This document shows positions 28,396 to 36,904 of a stretch of DNA of 37,003 nt, in pieces. Under the pieces are notes generated by a model. It was not told where the DNA came from and made no database searches. It was given only the letters and a program-made list of their open reading frames with translations. The translations under genes were made by a program, and so were the position numbers. This stretch comes from Candidatus Binatota bacterium (lineage in GTDB: Bacteria > Desulfobacterota > Binatia > UBA1149 > CAITLU01): NCBI GenBank assembly GCA_024276575.1, contig JAJRWY010000044.1:1-37003 (forward strand), read 5' to 3'. Position 1 is the stretch's first letter, and each line of letters opens with the position of its first letter.

Positions 28396-29208
28396 ATGGT
28401 CGTGAAACAAAGCGCCCTCGACCTCAGCAAGGTCTTCAAGCTCGAGCCGCACGGTCCGGATGTTTATGTAGGAGAAAGCCCTACATATCCCTGGGGGCGG
28501 GTTTACGGCGGGCTGGTCATAGCTCAAGCGCTATGGGCCGCCTCACGCAGCGTCTCGAACGAGTACCAGGTTCACTCGTTGCACGCCTATTTCATCCTCG
28601 GAGGCGACTTGCGCGAACCGATACGCTACGAGGTCGATCGCATACGCAACGGCCGTTCTTTTAGCACCCGGCGTGTGGTCGCACGACAGAGCGCCGGGGC
28701 TATACTCACCCTAGGTTGCTCCTTCCAAGTGGATGAATCCGGGGCGCAGACACAGTCGGCGGTATTTCCAGAGTCAGTTCCCAACCCATCGTCGCTCGAG
28801 CCGGAGTGGGATGCAGGCGTGGAGCGCTGCGACCTGCCAAGCAGCGGGGAACCGCCGCGCTCACTAATTTGGGCGCGCTACCCGGAGACACTCGACAGCG
28901 ACCGCACTCTCCATGCTTGCGCCCTGGCTTACGTCTCGGATTTAAATCCCATGAACGCCGCGCTGACCGCCCACCCGAACTGGACCCCGGACGACGGTGA
29001 GTGGGATGAATACTTCATGGGTGCCAGCCTCGACCACAGCATGTGGTTCCACCGTCCGCTTCGAGCCGACGACTGGCTGCTGCTGGAAATGACCAGCCAC
29101 GGAATAATCGGCAGCCGCGGCCTCGCTACCGGCCCGGTGTTCACGGCCGCGGGCGTACATGTGGCCACCGTGGCCCAAGAAGTATTGATCCGCGAGCGCA
29201 AGCGTTAG
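28396..29208 (+). CDS. tesB: Acyl-CoA thioesterase II (TesB-like)
   Basis: RVYGGLVIAQALWAASRSVSNEYQVHSLHAYFILGGDLREPIRYEVDRIRNGRSFSTRRVVARQ...SLDHSMWFHRPLRADDWLLLEM: double hot-dog TesB pattern. Confidence 0.92.
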   Translation: MVVKQSALDLSKVFKLEPHGPDVYVGESPTYPWGRVYGGLVIAQALWAASRSVSNEYQVHSLHAYFILGGDLREPIRYEVDRIRNGRSFSTRRVVARQSAGAILTLGCSFQVDESGAQTQSAVFPESVPNPSSLEPEWDAGVERCDLPSSGEPPRSLIWARYPETLDSDRTLHACALAYVSDLNPMNAALTAHPNWTPDDGEWDEYFMGASLDHSMWFHRPLRADDWLLLEMTSHGIIGSRGLATGPVFTAAGVHVATVAQEVLIRERKR

Positions 29209-29282
29209 CCTACTAATTCATTGAGGCTTTGCCGCGGGTTTTCACTAGCGGCACAGATCAACGGGCCGGTTCCTGCCTTGAC

Positions 29283-29324
29283 CATTATTCATGAAACCTC
29301 TGCTACGAGGTTTCATGAATAATG
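29283..29324. repeat. Perfect 18-bp inverted repeat with 6-nt loop
   Basis: cattattcatgaaacctc TGCTAC gaggtttcatgaataatg. The end motif also occurs at 21479-21497 and a diverged form at about 12501-12520. Confidence 0.95.
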
Positions 29325-30064
29325 CCGGTCAACGCAGCTAACGCGGCGTTGCCTTCCGGAAGATCCAGCAACGTGCGGCCGCAGGCGTTGTAATCATGGA
29401 CCTCACTATCGTCGGGAACGAAGGCCGAGACTTCCAAACCCAGGGCCGCGGCAAGATCACCGGCACGGCTTCGATCTTCGTCGCTACGCACTCTGTTCAC
29501 CAGCAAGCGAAGCTCGATGGGCTTCCCCTCGTTATAGCTCACGGCAATGTCTCTGACCTTGGCAACCGATTCCATCGCCCGCCGGGAGGTGTCGGCGACC
29601 AGAATCAGTTCATCAATGCGATGGAGGGCCCGGCGGTTCACCTGTTCAATCCCGGCCTCACAGTCCACCAGCACCGTGTCGTAGTCCGAGCACAGCGATT
29701 CCACCCCAAAACGGAGCAGTTCGTTGACTCCGCAGAAACAGCCCTTGCCTTCCGCACGCCCCATGGCAAGTAGGTCATAGCCCCTACTGCTTACGGTGAT
29801 CAGTTCTTTGATCGCATCCTTGACCGGCCTCGCTTCGAGATCACGCTGACGCCGCGGTGATTCGATCAGCGACTGGCGAAAATCCCCCAGTGTTGCCGAC
29901 GGCTCCTCGCCCAGAGTGTAGGCCACACTTATTACCGGGTCCGCGTCGATGAGCAGCAATCGCGTGCCGCTGGCGAGCAACAGCTTGACCAGCATCGCCG
30001 ACACCGAAGTCTTGCCGACGCCGCCTTTTCCACCGACCGTAATTATGTGTGCCTGAGTGCTCAT
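29303..30064 (-). CDS. CooC-type (MinD/Mrp superfamily) P-loop metallocluster ATPase
   Basis: MSTQAHIITVGGKGGVGKTSVSAMLVKLLLASGTRLLLIDADP, then LLAMGRAEGKGCFCGVNELLRFGVE (CxC in CooC-like context), DCEAGIEQVNRRALHRIDELILVAD. Confidence 0.85.
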   Translation of the reverse strand: MSTQAHIITVGGKGGVGKTSVSAMLVKLLLASGTRLLLIDADPVISVAYTLGEEPSATLGDFRQSLIESPRRQRDLEARPVKDAIKELITVSSRGYDLLAMGRAEGKGCFCGVNELLRFGVESLCSDYDTVLVDCEAGIEQVNRRALHRIDELILVADTSRRAMESVAKVRDIAVSYNEGKPIELRLLVNRVRSDEDRSRAGDLAAALGLEVSAFVPDDSEVHDYNACGRTLLDLPEGNAALAALTGIIHETS

Positions 30065-30071
30065 AGCACGC

Positions 30072-30881
30072 TCAAGAGGCCGCTGTCGCCGTCTCGTTAA
30101 CGGCACGCGCACGCCGCTCACGAGCGAACAAAGCAGCCCCCAGCGCTCCGACTATTTGCGGATCGATCCCCAGCGAGCACATTTCATGTCCGACTATTTT
30201 CTCGCAGGCCTTGACCACGGCCTGATTCTTGGCAACGCCGCCGGTGATGCAAACCTCGGACTCGACGCCGACCCTCTTTACCAAGCGATTGACCCGCACG
30301 GCGAGTGCTTCGGCCACACCGAAACAAATGTCCTCGCGGCTTCTACCGTCGGCCAGGAAAGTCATCACATCGAATTGGGTGAACACGGTGCAGATACTCG
30401 TGATCGCGACCGGGTCCACACCCTTCAACGCCAAGGCGCCGAGATCGGAAACATGAAGGCCCAGCGTCTTGGCGACGCCCTCCAGGAAACGCCCGGTTCC
30501 GGCCGCGCATTTATCGTTCATCACGAAGTCTTTGAGATCTCCTTCGCTGTCGATACGGATGACCTTACAGTCCTGGCCGCCCACGTCGATGATGGTCCGT
30601 ATCCCGGGATTGGCCCAGAATGCCCCCTTACCGTGGCATGAAATCTCGGAAATATCGTGTTGCGCAAACTCGATTCTTTCGCGCCCGTAGCCGGTACTGA
30701 CACAGTAGTCGATATCCTCGTAGTCCAGGCCGCTTTCGCGCAAAACGGTATCCATTACAGTGGCCGCCGAAAGCACCGGATTGGGAGTCACCACGATGAC
30801 TGAAGATGCGCGAATCCCGTCGTCGTCGAGCAATACCGCCTCGGCGGTCATCGAACCAACGTCTACACCTGCAAATATCAT
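30072..30881 (-). CDS. BadF/BcrA-type CoA-enzyme activase ATPase (BcrA-like)
   Basis: MIFAGVDVGSMTAEAVL, IIDVGGQDCKVIRID, FVMNDKCAAGTGRFLEGVAKTLG, ITSICTVFTQFDVMTFLADG, CITGGVAKNQAVV; conserved Cys residues for an interface [4Fe-4S] cluster. Confidence 0.88.
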   Translation of the reverse strand: MIFAGVDVGSMTAEAVLLDDDGIRASSVIVVTPNPVLSAATVMDTVLRESGLDYEDIDYCVSTGYGRERIEFAQHDISEISCHGKGAFWANPGIRTIIDVGGQDCKVIRIDSEGDLKDFVMNDKCAAGTGRFLEGVAKTLGLHVSDLGALALKGVDPVAITSICTVFTQFDVMTFLADGRSREDICFGVAEALAVRVNRLVKRVGVESEVCITGGVAKNQAVVKACEKIVGHEMCSLGIDPQIVGALGAALFARERRARAVNETATAAS

Positions 30882-31648
30882 AGCGCCGCCTCCACACTCA
30901 GAGCTGCGCCTATCGCTCCCATCAGATCCGGCCCGGCGCCGAACACCTGCACCGGCTTGCCGGTGACGGCCTCGATGCCGCCGACGATTCTCGAATTGTT
31001 CGCCAAGCCGCCGCCCACCAATACCGGACCACGCGTCTTCACCTTCTTGCACAGGGTTCCGACAGTCTTGGTAAGAGCTTCGAAGATCGCCTCGGTGATG
31101 TTGGCGACCGACTCACCGGCGTTGATCAAACTGACCACGTCGCTTTCGTAAAACACCGCACACTGGCCGCTCAGCGTAATCTTCTTGTCGGCGGCTTCGG
31201 CGATCGCCACGCTCTCTTCAACGCTGATATCCAAAGCTTCGAAAATGATCTCCAGGAACTTCCCGCAGCCCGACGCGCATTTGTCGTTCATGCGGTACTC
31301 CATCACACGGCCCTTGTCGTTGAGGCTCAACACCACGCTGTTCTGCGCCCCCAAACACAGTACGCAACGGCAAGGTGGATCGTTCCACAGCGAAGCGCGG
31401 GCCAGTGAGTTCAACACGCTGAACGAAGCGTGCGGCATGGACACCCGGCTCTCGCCCCACCCGGTCACAACGGTTTCGTCGAAATCGAGGCTGTCAAGCT
31501 TGCTCTGTTCGCGTAGCCCGTCGAGCACCGCCCGCATCGCTTTGTCCGGATTGGCCTCGGTGGGGACTCGTATCGAATCTACCAACTCGCCTCCGTCGAG
31601 TACTGCGCCCTTGGTGAAGGAAGTGCCTATGTCACAGCCAAGTATCAT
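30878..31648 (-). CDS. Second BadF/BcrD-type activase ATPase (BcrD-like)
   Basis: MILGCDIGTSFTKGAVL, LCLGAQNSVVLSLNDKGRVMEYRMNDKCASGCGKFLEIIFEALD, LSGQCAVFYESDVVSLINAGESVANI; lacks GGQD. ATGA overlap with the next gene. Confidence 0.85.
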   Translation of the reverse strand: MILGCDIGTSFTKGAVLDGGELVDSIRVPTEANPDKAMRAVLDGLREQSKLDSLDFDETVVTGWGESRVSMPHASFSVLNSLARASLWNDPPCRCVLCLGAQNSVVLSLNDKGRVMEYRMNDKCASGCGKFLEIIFEALDISVEESVAIAEAADKKITLSGQCAVFYESDVVSLINAGESVANITEAIFEALTKTVGTLCKKVKTRGPVLVGGGLANNSRIVGGIEAVTGKPVQVFGAGPDLMGAIGAALSVEAAL

Positions 31649-31685
31649 CGCCGCTTTCCTCGTTCACTACCCGAACCCGCCCGGG

Positions 31686-33095
31686 CTAGATAAGCGTTTC
31701 GAAAAACTCGGCGAGTTGCGCCTTGGCCGAAGCGTGAGGTGTAAAGCGCGTGTCGAGCAGATCGGTTTCCCATTTGAAACTGGGGATGCCGGCTTGCTCC
31801 TGCAAGGCGTCTCCCAGCATCTTCGCAACCGCCCAACTATGCTTACAAGCCATGTGCCCCGAAAACACAGCGGCATCGGCGTGGTAGCTCTTCGCGATGC
31901 CCACGAAATCCTCGATCATGACATCGGCATGGGTCATACCGGTTCTTCCCATCGGCATGTGGAAAGAACGCCATGCCAAGCCCTCTATCATCGAGTCTAT
32001 GGAAGAAGTATCAACGTAACCCACAATATCGGCCGGAAGGAACGACAGCCCGCACTCGAGGAAACTCATTCCATAGTTGTCTTCGAGCCAGTCGGGAAGA
32101 TAGATCATGTGCGGGGTCAGACCCCAAGTCCAAACCGTGCGAATCTCTTTCTTGCCGGCGGGAAGGATGCTTTCACCGCGCTCGGCGCGGCCCTGGGCTT
32201 CTTCGAAGCAGATCTTCGTATACTCGACCATCTCGCGGTTGACACCCGACAGATACAGCGCCGCCACGTCCAGCGCGCGATGCATCCCGGGATCCGGATT
32301 GGGCACCTGCCTTCGCAACTCTTGTAGCCTGTAGAGATAGCTCAACTGTTCGTTGCCCAGTTCGACATGATGGCGAAGCAGGCCTTCGTCGAGAGTTCTG
32401 CCGGTGGTCTTCTCGACCTGCTTCACCATGTTCTTCCACTCCTCGAGATAGTAGTCGAAGGCACGGCGGTTCGCGTAGTAGGGGCTGTCGAGCAGTATCA
32501 ACTCGCCGCCATACTCCTGCTGAGCCCACTGGTACATCATGTTGCTCGAATTGCAGGGTACCGTACTCTTTACCAGCAGATCGGGAAGCGGCATCTTGCC
32601 GGACTTGATCGCGCCGTTGGGCGCTTTCTGAGCAGAACATATGTGGCCGGGCAGGCCTTCGTCCTCGGTGGTGTCGATGTCGTCATCCACACCACCGACG
32701 AAAGTTGCGGCAATATATATCGGTAGCAGTTCGTAACACACCGGGATCATATCCATACCGAGGAAAATCTCCGGCGTCGTTACCGCAAAGTTGTAGATCA
32801 CCGGCTGCCCTTCATCGATGCGGGAAGCCAGATCGCCCACGAAGCGCTTTACCGCCGACATGTGGGCGACAATCGTGTTTTTGTTCTTCGGCTTGAGGAT
32901 GGACTCGATCACCTCCGGGTGGATCTGCGGCACCAGCGATGCGTGATACTCGGGAAGAACTTGCATCAGCATGGGGATGTCGAGTTCGCCGGGGCTATTG
33001 GCGCCCGTGGCGATCGCCATCTGGAACAGATCGCAGACGGCGTCGACCTTGCGGAAATACTCGTACTTGGCCATGGAACTCTCTTGATCTGCCAT
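31686..33095 (-). CDS. 2-hydroxyacyl-CoA dehydratase / benzoyl-CoA reductase BcrB-like subunit
   Basis: PVIYNFAVTTPEIFLGMDMIPVCYELLP...DEGLPGHICSAQKAPNGAIKSGKMPLPDLLVKSTVPCNSSNMMYQW...AAVFSGHMACKHSWAVAKMLGDAL. Confidence 0.88.
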   Translation of the reverse strand: MADQESSMAKYEYFRKVDAVCDLFQMAIATGANSPGELDIPMLMQVLPEYHASLVPQIHPEVIESILKPKNKNTIVAHMSAVKRFVGDLASRIDEGQPVIYNFAVTTPEIFLGMDMIPVCYELLPIYIAATFVGGVDDDIDTTEDEGLPGHICSAQKAPNGAIKSGKMPLPDLLVKSTVPCNSSNMMYQWAQQEYGGELILLDSPYYANRRAFDYYLEEWKNMVKQVEKTTGRTLDEGLLRHHVELGNEQLSYLYRLQELRRQVPNPDPGMHRALDVAALYLSGVNREMVEYTKICFEEAQGRAERGESILPAGKKEIRTVWTWGLTPHMIYLPDWLEDNYGMSFLECGLSFLPADIVGYVDTSSIDSMIEGLAWRSFHMPMGRTGMTHADVMIEDFVGIAKSYHADAAVFSGHMACKHSWAVAKMLGDALQEQAGIPSFKWETDLLDTRFTPHASAKAQLAEFFETLI

Positions 33096-33112
33096 TGGAA
33101 ACGTCCTTGTCG

Positions 33113-34348
33113 TTACTTGCCTATCTTTTCGAGGAAGGCCTGCACTCTGGTCTTGATACGGCCTTCGTCGGTTGCAACGTATTCGCTTTCGAGGTTGAGA
33201 GTCGCGAAACCGAGCTTTTCCAACTCGCGACCTTCCATGGTGTTCTCGACCGCGTGATTGTCGCAGAAGGGGAGGCGGTGAAAGATGATCCCGTCTACCG
33301 ACGCTTCCTCGGCAATGCGGCGGGTAAAGTCGAGCCGGGAGGCGAACTGCCCCATCATCCGCGGGCAAGCGATATGCTTGAAATATCTATCGGCCAGGGC
33401 CTCCATGGGGTCGCCTTCTTCATCCACCATCGAGTCCACATACTTGCGGCCCGAACACAGCGTGTCGCTCACCACTAGCGCCCCTGTGCTTTCGATGATG
33501 TCGATCAAAAAAGTGTCGTCCAGATAGCTGCCTCCTATCATGATGCGCGCGCGGCAATCATCGAGAGCAGGACGCGAAGACAACTCCGAGATGGCCTGCT
33601 CGAGTTTCTCGTTGAACAACTCTTTGGGCATGTTGAAACCGGCGCGGGCAATGCGCATGGCTTCGGAGCCGCTAAGCTTGGGGTGGGCGCAACTGCGGAG
33701 AGTGTATAGCTCGAGCATCAGCTTCCGGTAGCGATTATAGACCGCAATCGATTCCCGGAGGCGTTGGCTGGACGGATAGCTACCGTACTTCTCGGCAATG
33801 GATTCGCCCATTCTGCGAACTTCTTCCAAGTACCAGGCGAAACGATGCTCGCCCTCGATGGAATGAGGAACGCTCAACATGGTGAGAAAGTCCATGCCTA
33901 CTTCGTCGCGCCAATATTCGTAGGTTCTGCGCATTTGATCGCAGGCATCGGTAATCACCATACCGTCGAGAAATTCGAACTCTCCCTCGATCCCGAGCTG
34001 CAGCAGACAGCGTGTAAAGCTGCATATGTACTTGTGCAGGTAGATATCGGCGTCTTCCGTACCACTGCAGCCCACCGCTCCCATCCTCACCGGCAAGATC
34101 TTGCAGGGCTGGGCGTGGAGCAGTTCTTCGGGCATGTAGCTGCAGGTATAACCGATTACTTTGCCGCCCATGCTCTTCCAATCCTCGATGTAGGGATTGT
34201 CTCCGCGCAGAGCCAAGCCGGCTAGCTCTTCCACCGCGCCGGTGGGTGCTTTGCCGCAATCGCCGCTTTGAGTACTGCCTACCGTAGCGCCTGACGTGCA
34301 GACTGCGTTGCCGGCATCTTCAGCAACTGGGGTTCCATCGATGTTCAT
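33113..34348 (-). CDS. 2-hydroxyacyl-CoA dehydratase / benzoyl-CoA reductase BcrC-like subunit
   Basis: GGKVIGYTCSYMPEELLHAQPCKILPVRMGAVGCSGTEDADIYLHKYICSFTRCLLQLG...IMIGGSYLDDTFLIDIIESTGALVVSDTLCSGRKY...DGIIFHRLPFCDNHAVENTMEGRELEKLGFATLNLESEY. Confidence 0.88.
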   Translation of the reverse strand: MNIDGTPVAEDAGNAVCTSGATVGSTQSGDCGKAPTGAVEELAGLALRGDNPYIEDWKSMGGKVIGYTCSYMPEELLHAQPCKILPVRMGAVGCSGTEDADIYLHKYICSFTRCLLQLGIEGEFEFLDGMVITDACDQMRRTYEYWRDEVGMDFLTMLSVPHSIEGEHRFAWYLEEVRRMGESIAEKYGSYPSSQRLRESIAVYNRYRKLMLELYTLRSCAHPKLSGSEAMRIARAGFNMPKELFNEKLEQAISELSSRPALDDCRARIMIGGSYLDDTFLIDIIESTGALVVSDTLCSGRKYVDSMVDEEGDPMEALADRYFKHIACPRMMGQFASRLDFTRRIAEEASVDGIIFHRLPFCDNHAVENTMEGRELEKLGFATLNLESEYVATDEGRIKTRVQAFLEKIGK

Positions 34349-34370
34349 GGCGACTCCTGTTTGATGAGAG

Positions 34371-35189
34371 CTATTGGGCAGTGAGCCCGCCGTCTACGAG
34401 ATACTCGGCGCCGGTGATGAATCCTGCGGCATCGGAAGCCAGGAACACTATGGTCCGGGCAACGTCGGCGGGCTGGCCGAGGCGTCCGAGCGGGTGCATG
34501 GCGGCCAGCATCGCATCGCCTTCGGCTTCGTTCGCGGCCGACCCTGCAGCCTGAAGCTCGCGCGAAAGACTATCGGCCATGGCGGTTTCTATAACCCCGG
34601 GGTGCACGGAGTTTACTCTGATCCCCAATCCTGCGGCGGCGCACTCGAGCGCGGCTGCTTTGGTGAACAAACGTACCGCGCCTTTGGAAGCTACATAAGC
34701 GCTCAAACCCGGCGAGCCGACGAAACCGGCCACCGAAGAAAGGTTGATGATGGAGCCGCCTTGGCCGCAAAGCCCGCCTGGCATCATGGCCTTGATCGCG
34801 TACTTCGCACCGAGAAAAACTCCGTCCACGTTGACGGATTGGAGTCCCCGCCACTGTTCGAGGCTGGTTTCGACGATCGGCTTCATGAACTCCACGCCCG
34901 CGTTATTGACCAACACGTGCAGGCCACCTAGCCGCTCCACGGTGGCGCCGACGGCGGCTTCCCACTGCGTCTCGTCGGTCACGTCCAGCGATAGGCAATC
35001 GGCTTGTCCTCCGGCCTCACGGATCTTGGCCGCGACCTCTTGGCCACCTTCGTCTCTGATGTCGCTGAGCATCACCTTTGCGCCTGCTTGCGCCAGCGCC
35101 TGCGCCGTAGCCGCGCCGATGCCGCGGGAGGCGCCGCTAACCAGAGCAACTTTTCCGTCAAGACCGAATGCTGCATCCATCGTGCTCAC
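34371..35189 (-). CDS. SDR-family oxidoreductase, first gene of the Bcr-like operon
   Basis: LDGKVALVSGASRGIGAATAQALAQAGAKVMLSDIRDEGG...LVNNAGVEFMKP...YVASKGAVRLFTKAAALE...GAEYLVDGGLTAQ. Confidence 0.92.
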   Translation of the reverse strand: MSTMDAAFGLDGKVALVSGASRGIGAATAQALAQAGAKVMLSDIRDEGGQEVAAKIREAGGQADCLSLDVTDETQWEAAVGATVERLGGLHVLVNNAGVEFMKPIVETSLEQWRGLQSVNVDGVFLGAKYAIKAMMPGGLCGQGGSIINLSSVAGFVGSPGLSAYVASKGAVRLFTKAAALECAAAGLGIRVNSVHPGVIETAMADSLSRELQAAGSAANEAEGDAMLAAMHPLGRLGQPADVARTIVFLASDAAGFITGAEYLVDGGLTAQ

Positions 35190-35373
35190 ATCTCCTTTTA
35201 TATCTATGAATTCAAGGCTTTACGCCGATTGTCGACACCTGCGCCAAGAGCGTGGCCGAGGCCAGCCCTCTATTGCGCAGTTGGTCAATAAGTTCGCTAT
35301 CGCACCATAGCTCCCCGCCGAGGCTGTCACGAATGAGACGCAACCCCACGACTACACGGCTATTCGAGACCGA

Positions 35374-35469
35374 GACCGTATGGAGCAATGAGGTGGCCGG
35401 CTCCGTTTCTCGATATTGGGGATATTCAAAGAAACCCCCGGCCGTAAAGCCGGAATGTCCGCGGGTTGC
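35374..35469. repeat. Dispersed repeat module A, copy 2 (96 nt)
   Basis: gaccgtatggagcaatgaggtggccggctccgtttctcgatattggggatattcaaagaaacccccggccgtaaagccggaatgtccgcgggttgc; partner 21365-21460. Confidence 0.9.
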
Positions 35470-35490
35470 GACAAGGTGCACAGCCTTGAC

Positions 35491-35559
35491 CGGACAATAA
35501 TTCACGGCGCAAATCGCCTCCGGCTCGCGCCGGAGCACGCCATCCGCGGCCGTACTCGC
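35491..35559. repeat. Dispersed repeat module B, copy 2 (69 nt)
   Basis: cggacaataattcacggcgcaaatcgcctccggctcgcgccggagcacgccatccgcggccgtactcgc; partner 18226-18294. Here it lies directly after module A. Confidence 0.9.
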
Positions 35560-35580
35560 TACCGTGTTGCGCCCGCAGTG

Positions 35581-36867
35581 CTATCCTTTCGACTTGACAC
35601 CAGCACCGACCAGAAGGTCGGCGAAGGTGCCTAGAGATTTCGGCCGGTTGAGTTCCTCGATCATGCGCTGCTCATCCTGGCGCTCGCTTTGAGCCTTCGC
35701 TTCGTCGGCGCGCTTGGCTTGCTCGATCATCGAAAGGCTGATCCTGCGCGCTTCCGTATCGATCGATACGACAGTGACCTGGACCTCCTGTCCTTCCGCA
35801 AGCGCCTGGCGCGCATGGGCTAGGCGGCGGCCACTGCCGATCTTCGAAATATGCACGAGCCCGTCGAGGCCCGGTTGCAGTTCGACGAAAGCGCCGTAGG
35901 ACTCGAGCCTGCGCACGATGCCGGACACGGTGGCGCCGGCCGGGTAGCGCTCGGGAGCTGTGGCCCAGGGGTCGTCCGCCAAGGCCTTGAGGGAAAGTCC
36001 AACTTGCCTGCGGCCGCGGCTATCTACGGTCTCGGCAACTTTGACCACCTGCACCTCCACGGTCTGGCCGGCCTCGAGCACTTCGCTCGGGTGTGCGACA
36101 CGCTGGTATCCCAGCTCGCTCACATGGATCATGCCCTCGACACCGCCGAGATCGACGAAGGCGCCGAAGTCGCGAATAGAGACGACGGTCCCCGTAAGCA
36201 CTGCACCTACATGGATGGCCGCCCAGGTGGCGTCGGCCTTGGCCGCGGCTTCCTCCTCGAGGATATCACGGCGCGACACCACCACGTTGCGGGCACGCTC
36301 GTCGAACTTGGTGATTCGAAAAGGGAAACGCTTCCCTACGTATTCGGCGGCAGGGATTCTTTCACCGCCGCGGCGAAGGTCGATCTGCGAGCCGGGGCAA
36401 AAGGCCCGAACGGCGCCTATCTGCACTTCGAAACCACCCTTGACCTCGCCGCTGACCATCCCTTCGATGGGAATACCGTGCTCAGCCGCCTGTTCGAGTT
36501 CAGCCGAGAACTGCGCGCCGCGGCCGAGCACCCGGCGCAGCACCGCGCTTCCCGAGCGGGAGCCGTCGTCAACCACCGTGGCTTCGACAGTGTCGCCGAC
36601 CACGACGCTAAGCTCACCGCTGACCGGATCCCGAAGCTCGGCGGCGTCCAGCGTCGCCTCGCCCTTGCCACCGATGGCAACGAACACTGTCGCGTCATCG
36701 ATCGCGATTACCCGCCCGGACACACGGTCCCCGACGACTATGTTGCGGCGCTCACCGCTATCCTCAGTGGCTGCAAACAAGGCCGCGAAGTCCTCTTCGG
36801 CCGCTTGCGAGCCGCTTGTGTCCGGGCCTTGCGAAGAACCACCTGCCTGCTTTTCGGGATCATTCAT
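35581..36867 (-). CDS. Multi-S1-domain RNA-binding protein (RpsA-like)
   Basis: Four S1-like repeats: GDRVSGRVIAIDDATVFVAIGGKGEATLDAAEL; GMVSGEVKGGFEVQIGAVRAFCPGSQID; GAVLTGTVVSIRDFGAFVDLGGVEGMIHVSEL; GATVSGIVRRLESYGAFVELQPGLDGLVHISKI. Start MNDPEKQ at 36867. Confidence 0.88.
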   Translation of the reverse strand: MNDPEKQAGGSSQGPDTSGSQAAEEDFAALFAATEDSGERRNIVVGDRVSGRVIAIDDATVFVAIGGKGEATLDAAELRDPVSGELSVVVGDTVEATVVDDGSRSGSAVLRRVLGRGAQFSAELEQAAEHGIPIEGMVSGEVKGGFEVQIGAVRAFCPGSQIDLRRGGERIPAAEYVGKRFPFRITKFDERARNVVVSRRDILEEEAAAKADATWAAIHVGAVLTGTVVSIRDFGAFVDLGGVEGMIHVSELGYQRVAHPSEVLEAGQTVEVQVVKVAETVDSRGRRQVGLSLKALADDPWATAPERYPAGATVSGIVRRLESYGAFVELQPGLDGLVHISKIGSGRRLAHARQALAEGQEVQVTVVSIDTEARRISLSMIEQAKRADEAKAQSERQDEQRMIEELNRPKSLGTFADLLVGAGVKSKG

Positions 36868-36904
36868 TACCAACACCTCGAGGGGAAAGGATATGTAGAA
36901 CTCC

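Noticed and set aside
35212-35538. 108-aa minus-strand ORF upstream of the SDR gene
   Set aside because: Mostly made of repeat modules A and B; part of its translation (RREPEAICAVNYCP) recurs in the module B copy near 18.2 kb. Treated as repeat, not gene.
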